From Amblyornis subalaris (lineage: Eukaryota > Chordata > Aves > Passeriformes > Ptilonorhynchidae), in NCBI GenBank assembly GCA_018881555.1, contig JACAXG010000055.1, forward strand, positions 5,168,978-5,232,977: DNA of 64,000 nt, in the 5' to 3' direction. The notes below the pieces were generated by a model. It saw only the letters and a program-made list of their open reading frames with translations. It did no database searches and was not told where the DNA came from. Below, piece by piece: positions 1-12,800 of this stretch (position 1 is the stretch's first letter; every line of letters starts with the position of its first letter). The position numbers were made by a program, and so were the translations under genes.

Positions 1-3000
1 AAATAGACAATGATGCAAAGATCATAGTTTAGTATTTGGTTTCTAAAGCAATATTTCTCTTCTGCCTCAATGCTACAAATTAGTATTTTAAAAAAGACAA
101 AGGGATGACATGACTCAGGGTGCAGCAAGGACCAGCAGGCAGCAGATCAGGAGGCTGTTTCCTCCTCAACTCCAAATGTCTTAAGATTAGTACTATTAAA
201 GGAGTTGAATGTTCCTGAGTGTAAATCTTCAGAGACTTCTGGAGAAAAACAGAAACTCTGTTTTCTCACAGTGAAACCACTCTGTTGGAGATTAGATCTA
301 GACTAAGCTTGAATGTGTGCTGGCATCAATACTACCAGGAAGCAGAGGAATTTTCTAGAACAAAAAAGCATCGGCAGGTGATGAACAGAGTTGGTGACTA
401 AACTGTATTTTCTTGAGTATGGATAAAAATAGATAAAAAATGCCTTTGTATTTTTAGATTATACATAAATGTCTTCCTTACCACAATAAGAAAAAGCCAA
501 AAAGCAGCCAGAACACTCTTTTTCTTCTGCCAATGTAAGCGGACTCATTGCATATGAATAATTCCACAGAAGTAATGATTGCAGAATAGACTAGGGACAT
601 ACATATTGTTCTAAGACTGGAGTTCAGGACTGAAGTGCTATTAGGGGTAAAATTAAGGAATGAACAAAAAATGCTGAAGTTTGTTTATATAAAGAAGGTA
701 GAGGTTTTGAGGAATATTAACTGGTACGGACTAGGAAATCTAACATTATTCAGTTCTCNACATCTGGGTTAACTTACAGTGATTTTCCAGGTGCTTTTCT
801 AATGGGACTATAGATGATGTCTATGCCATACATTTCACGTCCTGAAATTCCGATATTCTTTATTGTCTCAGTTTTAGGAACTTCACATTTACTTTAGAGA
901 ATCAGTATTACAATTGTCTAGGTTATTTTGAACCTGAAGTCTCTGACGCATTCAATTTTGAATTGACCTGTTCCAAACTTTATACGTCAGCAAAAAAAAC
1001 CCCAACAAAACAAATTGTTTCCAAAGTATTCTGTAGTTGTTCTTTGCTCTCTGAACTTCTCTTGTTTCCTGGAATTTTTATTCATTGAAAGTGACAGAAC
1101 CAAGAAAAACAGTATTCCAGGAAAAAATAGTTAAGATTATAATGTGAGAAAAGACTTTAAAGAACTTAAAAAACTATATTTGTTTTCCATCTAGACTATT
1201 GTCTCTATCTCCTGAGAAACAAATCACAAACAGCAAGAAAAAAAATGCAGCTTTTCAATTCAACATTTTTGCACCATTTGCCATAGTGCTTTTTAGTATT
1301 GCTTGCCTTACTGCTGATATTTTTGTGTTGCTTTCAAACAGGACATTACTGAAAGAAGTAATTTAAATCAGATTCAAAATGTGCATCTTAAGAGAGATGA
1401 GACAGACCTAAATGTCAGACTATAGAATGACTGTTCAGGCTGCAGGCAAATGACAAAACCCTGCTCTGAGATGAAGGTAACTGAATAGAAGATAAACTAC
1501 TGGAACTGGAAACAACAGGCATTTTCTGATACACAAACAACAAAATGAAAACAACACCCTTTACTGATAAATCCATTTTCTGCTCCTCTGAGAAGCATTA
1601 GTAATTTAGTCATCAGTGTGTCTAGATATGTATTAACTTTTGAAGTATGCTCATTGTAGTAAATAAGTCTCAAATTACTTAAGGTAGAATGCTTATATAT
1701 GTTACTGTAATAGATGGTTTTCACCCGGTATAAATTTCAGCATGTTACTCAAGAACACCTTCACTGTTCAAGTAAGAAAAAAGTCAGGGTATTTATCACA
1801 TTTTAAATGACCAACTGTTTTCATAACCATTTTGTAAGGTCTATCACTGTAATAGCACAAATTATTTGCTCAAAATCTCTTTCCTACAATAGGGCAATCA
1901 TAAGCAGGGAGTGCATAAGTGGCACTCATTTCAACTGCCTATTGTGTACACACACTGCAAGTTGCTGAAGTCAGCATAAAAGTACTAACACTCAATGTTT
2001 ACTCAGCACATGCCCATAGACTTCTGCACAATACAAAAACTATATTCAGGGACAGCCAATCAAGCATCCTTCTAAACTTATCTAAATCATACACAAACCC
2101 ACTAGGCACAATGAAAGAGCCAGCCAGGACACCCTGCTGAGTGAAAAGCTTATCTGAGGTGGACATTTAAAATCCTTTCTATTGTGAAGCAAAAGTAGCT
2201 GATTGCATTGTTTCCTTACCAGTACTGCACAGAGAAAAGGAAGGACTGCAAAGAAAGCCATCTACCAGAAGTAGAATGNATTAAAATAAACAATATCCTA
2301 CAGAATCAGCTGCTTAAGGTCATGTACAATGTTGGCTAAAACAGTCTTGAATGCTCCCTAACTTGTTGCTTTCTAGTAGGTTCTTTGCTGGATGAAAGGT
2401 ATCAAACTGGCAGATTTAAAAACCAACCAAACCAACACACAAAAAACCAAACAATACACAAACATGAAAAAACCCCAAATAAAACCTCCCACAAACAAAA
2501 GAAAAAAGGTTGGTAATTTCTAACTACAATTATTTCTCAAAAAGACAGATTTTTTTTTTNAAAAAAAACCCTACTGTCATATTTATATTATTATTTATAC
2601 CCAGTATTTACATTGTATAAAAATATTTCTTTAGCTGAATCTGGGCATAGACTAAAATAACCTAAGAAAAGTTCTGATTTGGCCATCTCTTGACTGTATC
2701 AAAGATCTGAAAGCAGCAGCTGGGATGAAAGCCCTAAACATGAGTAACAGGAATTCAAATTGCATAGAAATCTTTATGCTACCAATGGATCTCCACAGTA
2801 TGATGATACTCTATTTGCTAACAAATGTCTAGAACCTGGCACAGATACAGTGCAAAATAACTGTAATTATAAGATTATCTAGGTCATAAGGACCAAATGC
2901 TCATGTCAAGAAAATTATGGTTGTATGCACTGGGCTCTACAAGAAGAAACAAAAATAAAGTAAAAGGAGAAACAAGCATCCACAGGAAGCCTGCCTGATG

Positions 3001-3748
3001 TTTAAGAGGGTTTTATCCAAGAGGATGAACCAAGGCTGGAGGCAAAACTCAAACAACTGAATCTATGTATCTTTCTCTAGCAAGGCCACAAGTGTAGCAA
3101 GATCACTGCTTCCTGTTAGGATGTATTGGCCAGACATAGAGAGATACAACTAGGAGGATGATTACCCAGAATTCAATATATTAACAACTGTTCAAGCAAA
3201 AGGAAAGAAAAGTTATGCCCATTAAAAAAACACACACAGAAGTGTGCACAGGGGTTAGAATGAGGGTAAAAACAAGAATAAGGATAGCATAACTAGAGAA
3301 AGAGGCGAGAAATCTCATTTATCATTTATAGTGAGTATTGGTGTGGTGTTGTACAGAAATACTTAAATCCACAAGATCAGTTAGTAGTTGTCCAGTTCAC
3401 TGTCTCATAGTTATATTAAATAAACAACTTTACATAGGGTGATACTTGTGCTAACAAACACAAATTTTTAATCCTGATCTATTTTAAAAGTTATCTTAAT
3501 GAACTGCTTCCTTCTATAATACCTCACAGTTTATCCATTCAGCCCTCACAAAAAGAACAAAGTCCTAGCTCAGAGGACATTATTTTTCCTAAAGAAAAGA
3601 AACCACATGCATTGAAATACACAAGAATTTAGCATAATTTTATCAGGATTTTCTGAGGTTTGGGTGGGGGAGACACCTTACATGTTTTTCACATACTTAG
3701 AATCATGGTATCATAGAATAATTTAGTTTGGGAAAGATCTCTAGTTAC
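1..3748 (-). other. CERK: CERK intron 10 (3' part not seen) with no exon found
   Basis: AT-rich non-coding sequence. I looked on the minus strand for the next CERK exon (human EEWQVVCGKFLAIN-type block) and found nothing similar. An A/C-rich low-complexity stretch lies at about 2418-2508, and a CR1 tail touches the exon 10 donor at the right end. Confidence 0.6.
3699..3748 (-). mobile_element. CR1 LINE 3' tail fragment, touching the CERK exon 10 donor
   Basis: Read on the minus strand, this is about 50 bp of the CR1 3' end: an AACTAGA-GATC-TTT core, then CCCAAAC and a decayed ATTCTATGAT repeat. It lies in the same orientation as CERK. Its 5' edge runs into GTAACT, the exon 10 splice donor. 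Short, diverged and 5'-truncated, as most CR1 copies are. Confidence 0.6.
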
Positions 3749-3819
3749 CTTCATGTTTTAATCCACATTCCTTGTGCTGTTCTGCCAGCTGTTTCTCACT
3801 TTTCTTGCAAATGTAACAT
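3749..3819 (-). CDS. CERK: CERK coding exon 10 (last exon in the window)
   Basis: A 71-nt exon encoding residues 350-372 ([20 protein letters not shown], then KHE). Cys 350 and Cys 353 complete the Cys cluster started in exon 9. The acceptor is TCAG at 3823-3820. The donor is GTAACT at 3748-3743, a weaker site than the others, and it overlaps the edge of a CR1 LINE tail. I found no exon 11 between 1 and 3740, so the following exons should lie to the left of the window. Confidence 0.88.
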
Positions 3820-6800
3820 CTGAAAACAAAAATACCATTCAATTCCTGAAAACCCCCCACTATTACTCATTTAAACTTTTTTATTTTACCCAATCATTAC
3901 AATATCTTCCCCCATGACAAGATCCAGCATGGCACTGACAACCCTGATGTGGCGTGAATCGTCACAGCCCTGCAGGCAGTGCAGTTACTGCAGTACAGTC
4001 CTGAAGATCACTGCACGTCAGAGGTAACAGCAGCAGAGAGCCATAAGATCACATAGGTTGGAAGGGATCTCTGATGTGATCAAAGCTGGACTCATGGAAA
4101 GCTGGAAGTTGGTCTTACAGGATCAGGATGCTCAGTGTCTTATTCCGTCAAGTTTTGAGGTTCTGCAAGTGTAAAGTCCACACACCTCTGGGCACCTTGT
4201 TCCAACATTTGAATCCTGTAACACTGGAAGACGCTGACAGACTGGAGACAGTTCATTTCACAAGTGCTGTGTGCAGGGGAAGAATCGTCCTTGACCTCTT
4301 GACTTCCCTTCTGCTTAGAAAACTCAATATAAGGTGGACTTTCCTTGCTGCAAGGACATACTGCTAACTCAGGTACAGCTGTTGCTCAGCAGGATCCCAA
4401 AGTTCTTTTTGGCAGAGCTGCCTTCCAGCCAGTCAGCGCCCAGTCAACACTGTTGCATGGGACTATTCCACCCCAGGTACAGGCCATGCGCCTCTCCTGA
4501 GCTTCCAGAGGTTCTTATCAGCCATTTCTTCAGCCCACCAAGATCCCTCCGAATAGGAGCCCTGACTTTCAACATAAACCACTCCCACCAATCGTGTATC
4601 ATCCATAAAACTGCTGAGAGTGCACTTTCTGAGTCTGTCCCAGTCATTAATAAGGATGTTGCACAGTATCAGCCCCAATATAGGTTTCCAAGAGACACCA
4701 TTAGTCCTCCAGGACAGTCTTCTATGGAATCTTGCCAAGATTCCCAAATAAACCAAAATCTGCTCTTCCAAAGTCCAGGGCTGCAATTCTACTTTTTGTC
4801 TTGGTTACTTCTCTCAGAAGTTAAAACTTTGCAATCTCACAGTCACCACTGCCAAAACTGCCCTCAACCATCAGAATCCCACTTTTTATCTTCTGTAACA
4901 AGATGGCAGAGCAGTTGTTCTAGTCAGCCTGTCAATCACCTGCATGATCAATGTCATTACCACACTCCAGGATTCTTCTAAATTGCTTGTGCCCAGCCCT
5001 ACTGCCCTTCCAGCAGTTATCAGGAAGTAAAAAATTCCCCGTGAGGCACCAGGCACTCTTTACTCCATTACTGAGACTTGGATGACAGCTTTCTCGCTCT
5101 GGAGCTTCCCCTGCATCAGGGCACACGACAGGTTGGGACAGTTGCTCCAGCTAATACTAGAGACTGTGATCTGTAGCATGTCACAGCACTAGCAGAGCAG
5201 TCTTATCAGGTTCTGTGTTGTTTCTGGACAAAATTTATGGCTCCTCTGTATCCTGCTGTGCTATTTGCTGCTGTGACAAGTACTTTATCTCTGATAGCTA
5301 AATTCACATATAAAGAAGAATAATAAATACTACTGCATAACTTCAAGCAGGTGAAAGCAAAGAGAAAGGAAGGAACACTGGGAGATTAAGGCAGGCACTC
5401 TGATTAAATAAACAAGTGAAGACTATCACACAGATTTTATACAGCATCATAGTAGTATACAAAAAAAACAGGCTAAATAGCCTGATTCCTGAGAGGACTT
5501 GTCCTCAGAACAAGCCATGCCAGCTGTTGTCATGGCACTAAAACAATTGCTAAAATTGCTAGGTCCTGTTACAAGGTGAACACTTGAGAATTTTTGAATT
5601 ATTATTTCCATTTGTAGAAGCTATGAGGCATCCAGACTTTTGAGTTCTTAGTAGTAACACAGCATAGTACCCTCAGCATCTTGTAACTGGTCCTGTGCTG
5701 TTATACTGTGCTTCACTTAAAATTGAGGGAGGAGGAGAACCAGCTAACAAAATTTTATTAGAGTTTTGTTTAATGACCTGATAAAATGAGGTGCTCTTTT
5801 TAATGAGTCAATAACTTTTTTTACAAGCTTATCTCTTTTAGAGTAAGTGTTTTGGTATTAAAACCAACACTTCTGTGACCTCTATTTATGTACAGACCTT
5901 TTCAAATAGTTCATGCCGAACATCCAGAGAGAAACATTAGCCTACCCTGTTCTGCAGCGCTCTTTATCTCGTGGAGATCCCAGTGCAGGTTTTGCTGGTT
6001 GATAAGCAATTGTTCCTTCATAATAATGATGAGAAAGAAAAGTCTTGAAGCCTACAAAAAAGGCATTATGCAGCATTAAGTCATTTTAAATCCACATAGC
6101 AAACATCTCTGCATACATTCCTTGATTTTTCCTCTCTTTCCTTCTCTAAGGACTGCAAAACAATAGTAGCTCTCCTTAAGCTCAGAACTCTTTTTATTAT
6201 GTTTTAGACTGTAAAGAACAAGAAAATACCACATCACCACTCCAATTTTTTAACATTTGTTGAAAGTGCCATTATTTCACTTGACATCTTTAAAAACCAA
6301 CTAAAAAATTCGGTTATACATCACTTATGAATCTTAACATTGGCCTACACTAAAATCCTCCTCATGCATCTTCTTTCCCTAACACAAGATAAATCAAAGG
6401 AGGCAAGAAATATTTCTGTTAGCATAGGATTTATCCAAATATTAGGTAACAAGACTAAACCACGTATGTCTCTCTCTTATCAGTGCTAGAATAAGGGCAA
6501 AATTAAAAATTAATTCCATCAGCTGAATGTCCAAGGCAGAGGAGTGCCTATCTCTCTCTAAGTGACTGAAAAGGAAGTCAAAATGATTAGGACAGAGAAA
6601 GTATTACCTTTTAGGCCATTATCACCAGGAGACACATATTCAACACAACTTTATTGAGCCCACTGTCAATGTTAACCTCAAACTTACAGAGCTTTATATA
6701 ATGTGTTCCAATGTACTTGGTGCTACAAGGAGTTTAAAATCAAGTTCAGTCTGTTTCTGATGTTTAAAAGCTTCAGAGACGGTTGGTTTGGAGAGAGTAA

Positions 6801-9800
6801 ATCAGCTGCTCCAATATGTTTACATGCTGACAGAAGAATGTAAAAATTACCTGAGTAGTCATATCTCATTGGACCCATCCACCGCTTCTTCTCACTATCT
6901 TTTAATATATCTCCATAAAAACCATACCCCAGCAATGACACAGAGTATTTCAAAAACGTGTTGTTGTGATGTACAGAAGAGACATCCAGAGGCTGACAAT
7001 CACCTATGATGATTAGAAGTGCAAGGTTCTATTAACACTTACTTTATTTGCAGCTGCAAACACAGTAGTAACTTTAACATTGCAAAGTCTTTAAAAATAA
7101 AAAATATATATTGCATTTATGTCTTAATATATATGTCATAAATGCATATATTTCTGACACATGTAGAAAAGGAAGAGTAATTTTTAATACTAATTTAATC
7201 TCATCTTACGCACTGAGAAGAAAGGGCTCAGTGTGCTAAAAATGTATAATGAAGAATTTACACTCATTTACCCTGTAGCAGTAGAAGGGGATAGAATCAC
7301 AGAACTATTTAGATTGGAAAAGACCTCTAGGATCGAGTCCAAATGTTAACCCAGCCCTGCCAAGTCCACCACTAAACCANGTCCCTAAGTGCCACATCTA
7401 CAGTCTTCTAAATGCCTCCAGGGATGGTGACTCAAGCCTTTCCCTGGGCAGCCTGCGTCAATGTTTGACAGCTCCTTTCCCTGAGCAGATCGATGCAGTA
7501 TCTTCCGTACATCTCCTGGGTACTACTTAAACCTCTATGTCATACTATCGGAGGATAACTCAAGCTGGAAGGAGCCTTTGAATGTTTCTCATCAAACCTT
7601 CCACTCAAAGCAGGTTCAGCTATGAGGTCAGATCAGGTTACTCAGGCCTTATCCAGTCAAGTCCTGAAAATTCCTAAGAACAAAGAGTACACCACTTCTC
7701 TGATGTCCTCACAGTGTAAGCTTTGGCGTGGTGGTGGGCGTTGTGGGGGTGGGTGTTGTTTCTTTGCTTGCTTGGTATTTTGATTTTCGTTTTTTTTCTT
7801 TCATGGGGAGGTTGAACCAGATGACCCATTCTGTGATTCTGGGACTTAATAACACAACTAAAATACTATGATATACTAAAGCCAAATCTCTCTTCAATGC
7901 TAGACCAAGGGCCTAAACTCTACGGATGCTGAACAGAGTTAACCATAGGTTAGTTAGAGAAGCACATGTGTAAATCTTTGCAACGCCAGCTCCTAAAACT
8001 GCAACTGTTAAACACAAACAAGTGATAATGAAGTAAATTGTCATTTGGAAATTCTCTCCTTTACACTCACTTACACGGCATCATTGAAACTGAACACCAC
8101 CTTGCACAATTGTTCAAATTCAGTATTAAGAACTAGGTGACAATGTTTCTTCAGTATGTGACAGGATGGACATCACAAATCACAATGCACTGGACATGCC
8201 AACCTGCCTCCTTCAGACCCTGTGCAGTTCAGGGATTCCATGACCAGGGGACTTCAAGAAGTGGCAATGTCAGCATCCCCAGTTATGACAACACGATCCA
8301 AAAGCACTTATAAGAGTAGTTTTTCTCCCTAGTTCTTTCTCAAATATATGACTTACAGATGGTAAAAATGAGAATTATCAGCTAATTCTAGTCAAGCAGA
8401 AGTCATAACTCTAACTTGACAAGGGAACATTGAATTGCCCAGGACAATTGGGCAACTAGCACAAAATACTACTATTCAAGTGTACATGCACTTCTCATAG
8501 CTTTCTCTAAGACACCTATACATACATATAGAGATAGTCCAACAACTGATGCTGCTTATGGCATTTTACTATTTTCAAAGAATGACAGAATGCATGAAAA
8601 CTTTAGTCCCAGACAAGGTTTCAAAATGTTATCCCTTGAAAACAGTGAATTACTGCAGAGAAAGCAATTTTTAACCTCCTGTATTTCAAATCAGAGACTC
8701 AGATCCCAGACAAAAACTTCGTATTTCAACTCAGCCGTTATGTTCATATTATATTTCACAGATATATAGAAAGAACTAAATTAAAACAGTATTTTGGGCT
8801 ACTTTCATCATTTTCATAACAAAACAGCAAACTGCGACCACCCACCTACAATAATATGAAGAGCTGATGTTACTGGATCAGAAATGCCAACAGTTGAATA
8901 GCATACGCAATCTGTTGATCCTGAAAAATAAAAAACTAGGTATCAATTTGTATCTTTGCAAAACAAGTATTATTGGCTTAGTCCTCCAAATAAAAGCATT
9001 ATGTTCCTTTGGTTTGCCCCTTTCTATTTTACGGAACAAAGTAAATACAGGGATACAAATATTATTATTTAAATTGTAATATTTTCCCCCCCGTGAGTAC
9101 AAGTTATTGCTCTCCATACAAAGTACAAAGACTTTCACAATAGAAGCAAAAAATACAGAGCAGTTAGTGAAGGGAAGTAAGTTAATTTACATGGAAAATT
9201 TCAGGACCACATGATAGCTTTTATATCAAGTAAGGCAGACATACACTGATTCTCCTGTACTCAAGATTTCTTGCTCATTGAGATCTCATGAAAAGAAGAG
9301 AAATGGACTGGTCTCCTGCTTTTTCTGGTACTGATCTAAATTCCAGGATGTCACCTTAAACTAGAAACTTCTGCTTAGTTCTAGTATTTGAAAATTAGTA
9401 AGCACTTGTTTTCAGGAATTAGTTTCTAGATAGGGTAACCAAATGCGTAGAGATGTACCTTTACAGTCTTGATGCCAAATACCTACAAGAAGAAAGGGGG
9501 GAAGCTTTAGGTTTCACCTATGCGCTATGTAGAAATGGACAATTCTTCCTGATCCCTATGAAAAACAAGAGCCTAATGGAGCAATACGGTTTCTACTCTG
9601 CAGCAGGGACTTTGAAGTCAGGTCCAGATATACAGAAGTGTATTTGCTGCAGTACCTAGCTCCAAATTTATCTCACAGTTTCTCCCATCCCTTCCATGAA
9701 ATTGAATTCCTTCAAAGTCAAGGCTAGATATCTGAAAGAAAAACTTAACTTTGTCCACATACATATTCTCAGATTTTCTACCAGTACACTAGGCTGAAGA

Positions 9801-12800
9801 GCAGCTCAGATAGAGAGTACTTGATTTCTGAGGCCTAATCAAATTCAAGTAGAAACTAAAAATGGAGGAATTTAAAATCCCCTTTTGGTTCTTTTCCACT
9901 TTGAAAACAGTCAGGGCATATGTAGTTAAGAATAGGAGCAAAGAAAATCCTGTCCTCTCCAATTCTCTTTTCAGAAAATTGACACCACATGCTCTTCTCT
10001 TCAATTCACATGTCAGAAAAGGGACACCACTTCCCGTACTTGTGAACAGCACGACAGAAGCTTCTACCAAGTAAACACTGTGCAGAAATCTGCCACAGTG
10101 AACAAGCAGCCTCTCCAGGAGCCAATTAAAGAGAATATAAATATGACAGAACTGCAGAACAAAAGAAATACTGTGACTGAAGAGATCTCTCGCTACAAGG
10201 CTGAGGTTGAAGACAGTGCAAGTGTACCATTACAGGCATATGCCATTGCACAGGACACAAGACTCCAGTTTCTTGCAGTATCATAATAGATGAGGTACAC
10301 AGATGATGATCTCATGTCACATGTAAAGTTTTATAGCAGAAAATATTAAGTGGAGTTCCAAAACTGAAGCTATACTTTACTGACAAGTTTTTCAGTTTTG
10401 TCTCCTACACTCATGAACTTGAATTAGGCAGAAAAGAAAATTCTGACTACTTTTGAAAAGAAAAACAAACAAAAAAATAATCACTGAGAGATCTGACCTA
10501 AACTTTTACTGCTGAATATACAAGCCTAACACTTTATGCAGCTTTTCTCATTTTTTTCCAGATTTGTGTACATTCTGCTCCTAGAATTACCTCAATCACA
10601 TTTGTCTTGACGTAAACAGATCTTTCAAGTAGTCTTGCACTATAGGTGGGAGGAGAAAAGGGGAATTCAATTCATGCAAGTACATTTCAACACCAAAGGC
10701 TCATCTCCCTATGATCTTCTGTAGCCAATTAAAAGCTGATTCATCTGCTTTTAATAACATAGAACTTATTTTCATTTCTATTCATTAATCATCAAGGAAG
10801 GGCTAAAATTAAAACTGAAGTCTGAAATTAATTCTGAGATTCTAAAATGGGAGACTGGGGAAGACATCAACAGTCTTTACCAAGTGTCAAATTATCCCTC
10901 TTTCTCAGACATGCCAGTGGAGTAATAACTACAAACAGTAAAACATTGGTTTTTTTCTCTCTCAGAAGCATGGAGCAACAAAACCAGCAGCATACTTACA
11001 TGGATGTAACTACAGCATTCCTTACACACATGCCAAGAGAATGTAACTTGCCAGAACACCACACCAAGCATGAACCTAACAGTACTAGTTTGAAGGTCAC
11101 AAAAATGTTCATGATGACTAAGGATTTGAATCTTTTTGAATGCTTGTTAACCAGACAAGACTTCGAGACCATTAAGTGGGTCTTCACTAGATGTGGAATC
11201 TACAACTGCTGAAAGAGCACTCAGAACATATGCACATACAAACCAAACAAAATCTGGGTTATTTCATCAGTACAAGTCTAATATGAAAAACAGGATTAGA
11301 ATGTAAATATAGCTTGAATAATATCCCTTGATTAATAGCTTAGGATTGCCAGAGCGCTCAGTTTGGGCAAGAAGCTTTCCATGGAGCATGACTCTTGACT
11401 AATGTTAAGGGGTGGCTATTGTATGCTCTGGCTAAACCAACAGAAAAATTATATACATACTCTGCCAGATTTTCTTTGGGGATTTTTAAGGGCAACAGCC
11501 TGAGTGAAGGAAAATAAAAGAGGTTTTTATGGGTTGCACAGAACAACATGCAAATGTGAAGGAAGTAGTCTTATTGCTTGTTAACTAGGCCCTAATTCAC
11601 TTAAAAAACAACAAAAAAAGAGAGGTCTTCAGTATAGAAACTAATTTTTGCATTGGTTTGCTAGTACAGAAAAAAATCAGCATGCATAAGAATGATTAAG
11701 TTTCAGGTTAAGACAGTTGGACATAGTTATATGTGTGCCTGGAACACTGTAGACAATATGTCAAAGCTTCCATTCTGGTCAAGGACATCTTGTCAGAAAT
11801 AGCTGATGGCAGCTTCAGCTTGGTTCAAGGTATTCACACACAGTGAGCATGCGTGGCCCAGTGGAAGGGCCTTAGGAAGCAAGACATCTGCATGTGACAA
11901 GCAGATGCAACAGAAGATCAACAAGCTCTACTGACTACATTGACCAGATGCTCCCTGGCTATAATATGAGTTTAGATTCACATCTCACTTGCAGACACCA
12001 AATATAAGTGTGAAAATTTGAGTGTCAATTTCAAATTGAAACTTACCCCAAGGACATTAATTCCTTTACCTAAAATGCCACCGAACACCAGTGATCAAGT
12101 GCTGCAGATTACTCTGTCTTCCAACTCCTATTCTAGTACAATAACTGTCTTGCATTGGGCCAGCTCTCATCCCAGATATTTTGATATTAAGAGCTTACCG
12201 AAAACATGAAGTATGTAGAGGGCACAACAACTTGTCTTAGTTCCTGAGTAAGTATAATTACTTTGAATCTTTACCATACATTACTCATTCTCCCTGAAGT
12301 CTTTTTTTTTATTAGGAGGTATCATCCAGCCACACAGTTGTTATACAGTATATATACATATATATATATNTGTGTTCTTTCCCTCCCCAAATACGAAAAA
12401 TGCCATCTTTTATACAAATACATTTAATGATTTAAAAATTATCAAGGAAATCCTTCCTTTCAATTAATCACAAGGAACAATGACCAAGATATTTTTTTAA
12501 AGTATTAAAGAGCATGTACTCTGCATAAGCCATTTCTGCTAAAGCAGAAAGCAAAGTGATGGACTGCACTGCACAGAATGTACTACAGCTAAATCACCAG
12601 ATTTCCCCTTTGCATGTGAACATTGCTAGATATTTGTGAGCAGACAAGTACACTCAGACACCCCTTCACAAGATTTAAATTGGCCACAGAACCATCAAAG
12701 TGGTTATGCAAAACCAGATAATTTGCTGGTTGTATAGAAGAGTTAATGCCATGGATTTGTGGACCATCAACAAAAAATCTGAAGCATGATTAGACTAACT

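Larger units (their letters stand above)
7004..8845 (-). other. CERK: CERK intron 7
   Basis: A 1.8-kb intron that holds three CR1 fragments between about 7285 and 7845, in both orientations. The rest (7845-8845) shows nothing recognisable. Confidence 0.85.

Noticed and set aside
1..3740. CERK exon 11 inside the window
   Set aside because: No minus-strand segment resembled the expected conserved block, so the remaining exons are taken to lie outside.
4334..4981. 215-codon plus-strand open frame, the longest in the window
   Set aside because: It lies antisense to old CR1 sequence. The translation has no domain, and the frame is a by-product of the LINE remnant.
10080..10286. 68-codon plus-strand frame with a helical, charged translation in CERK intron 6
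   Set aside because: It looks protein-like, but I recognise no family and found no splice sites or promoter. Kept only as a remark in the intron entry.
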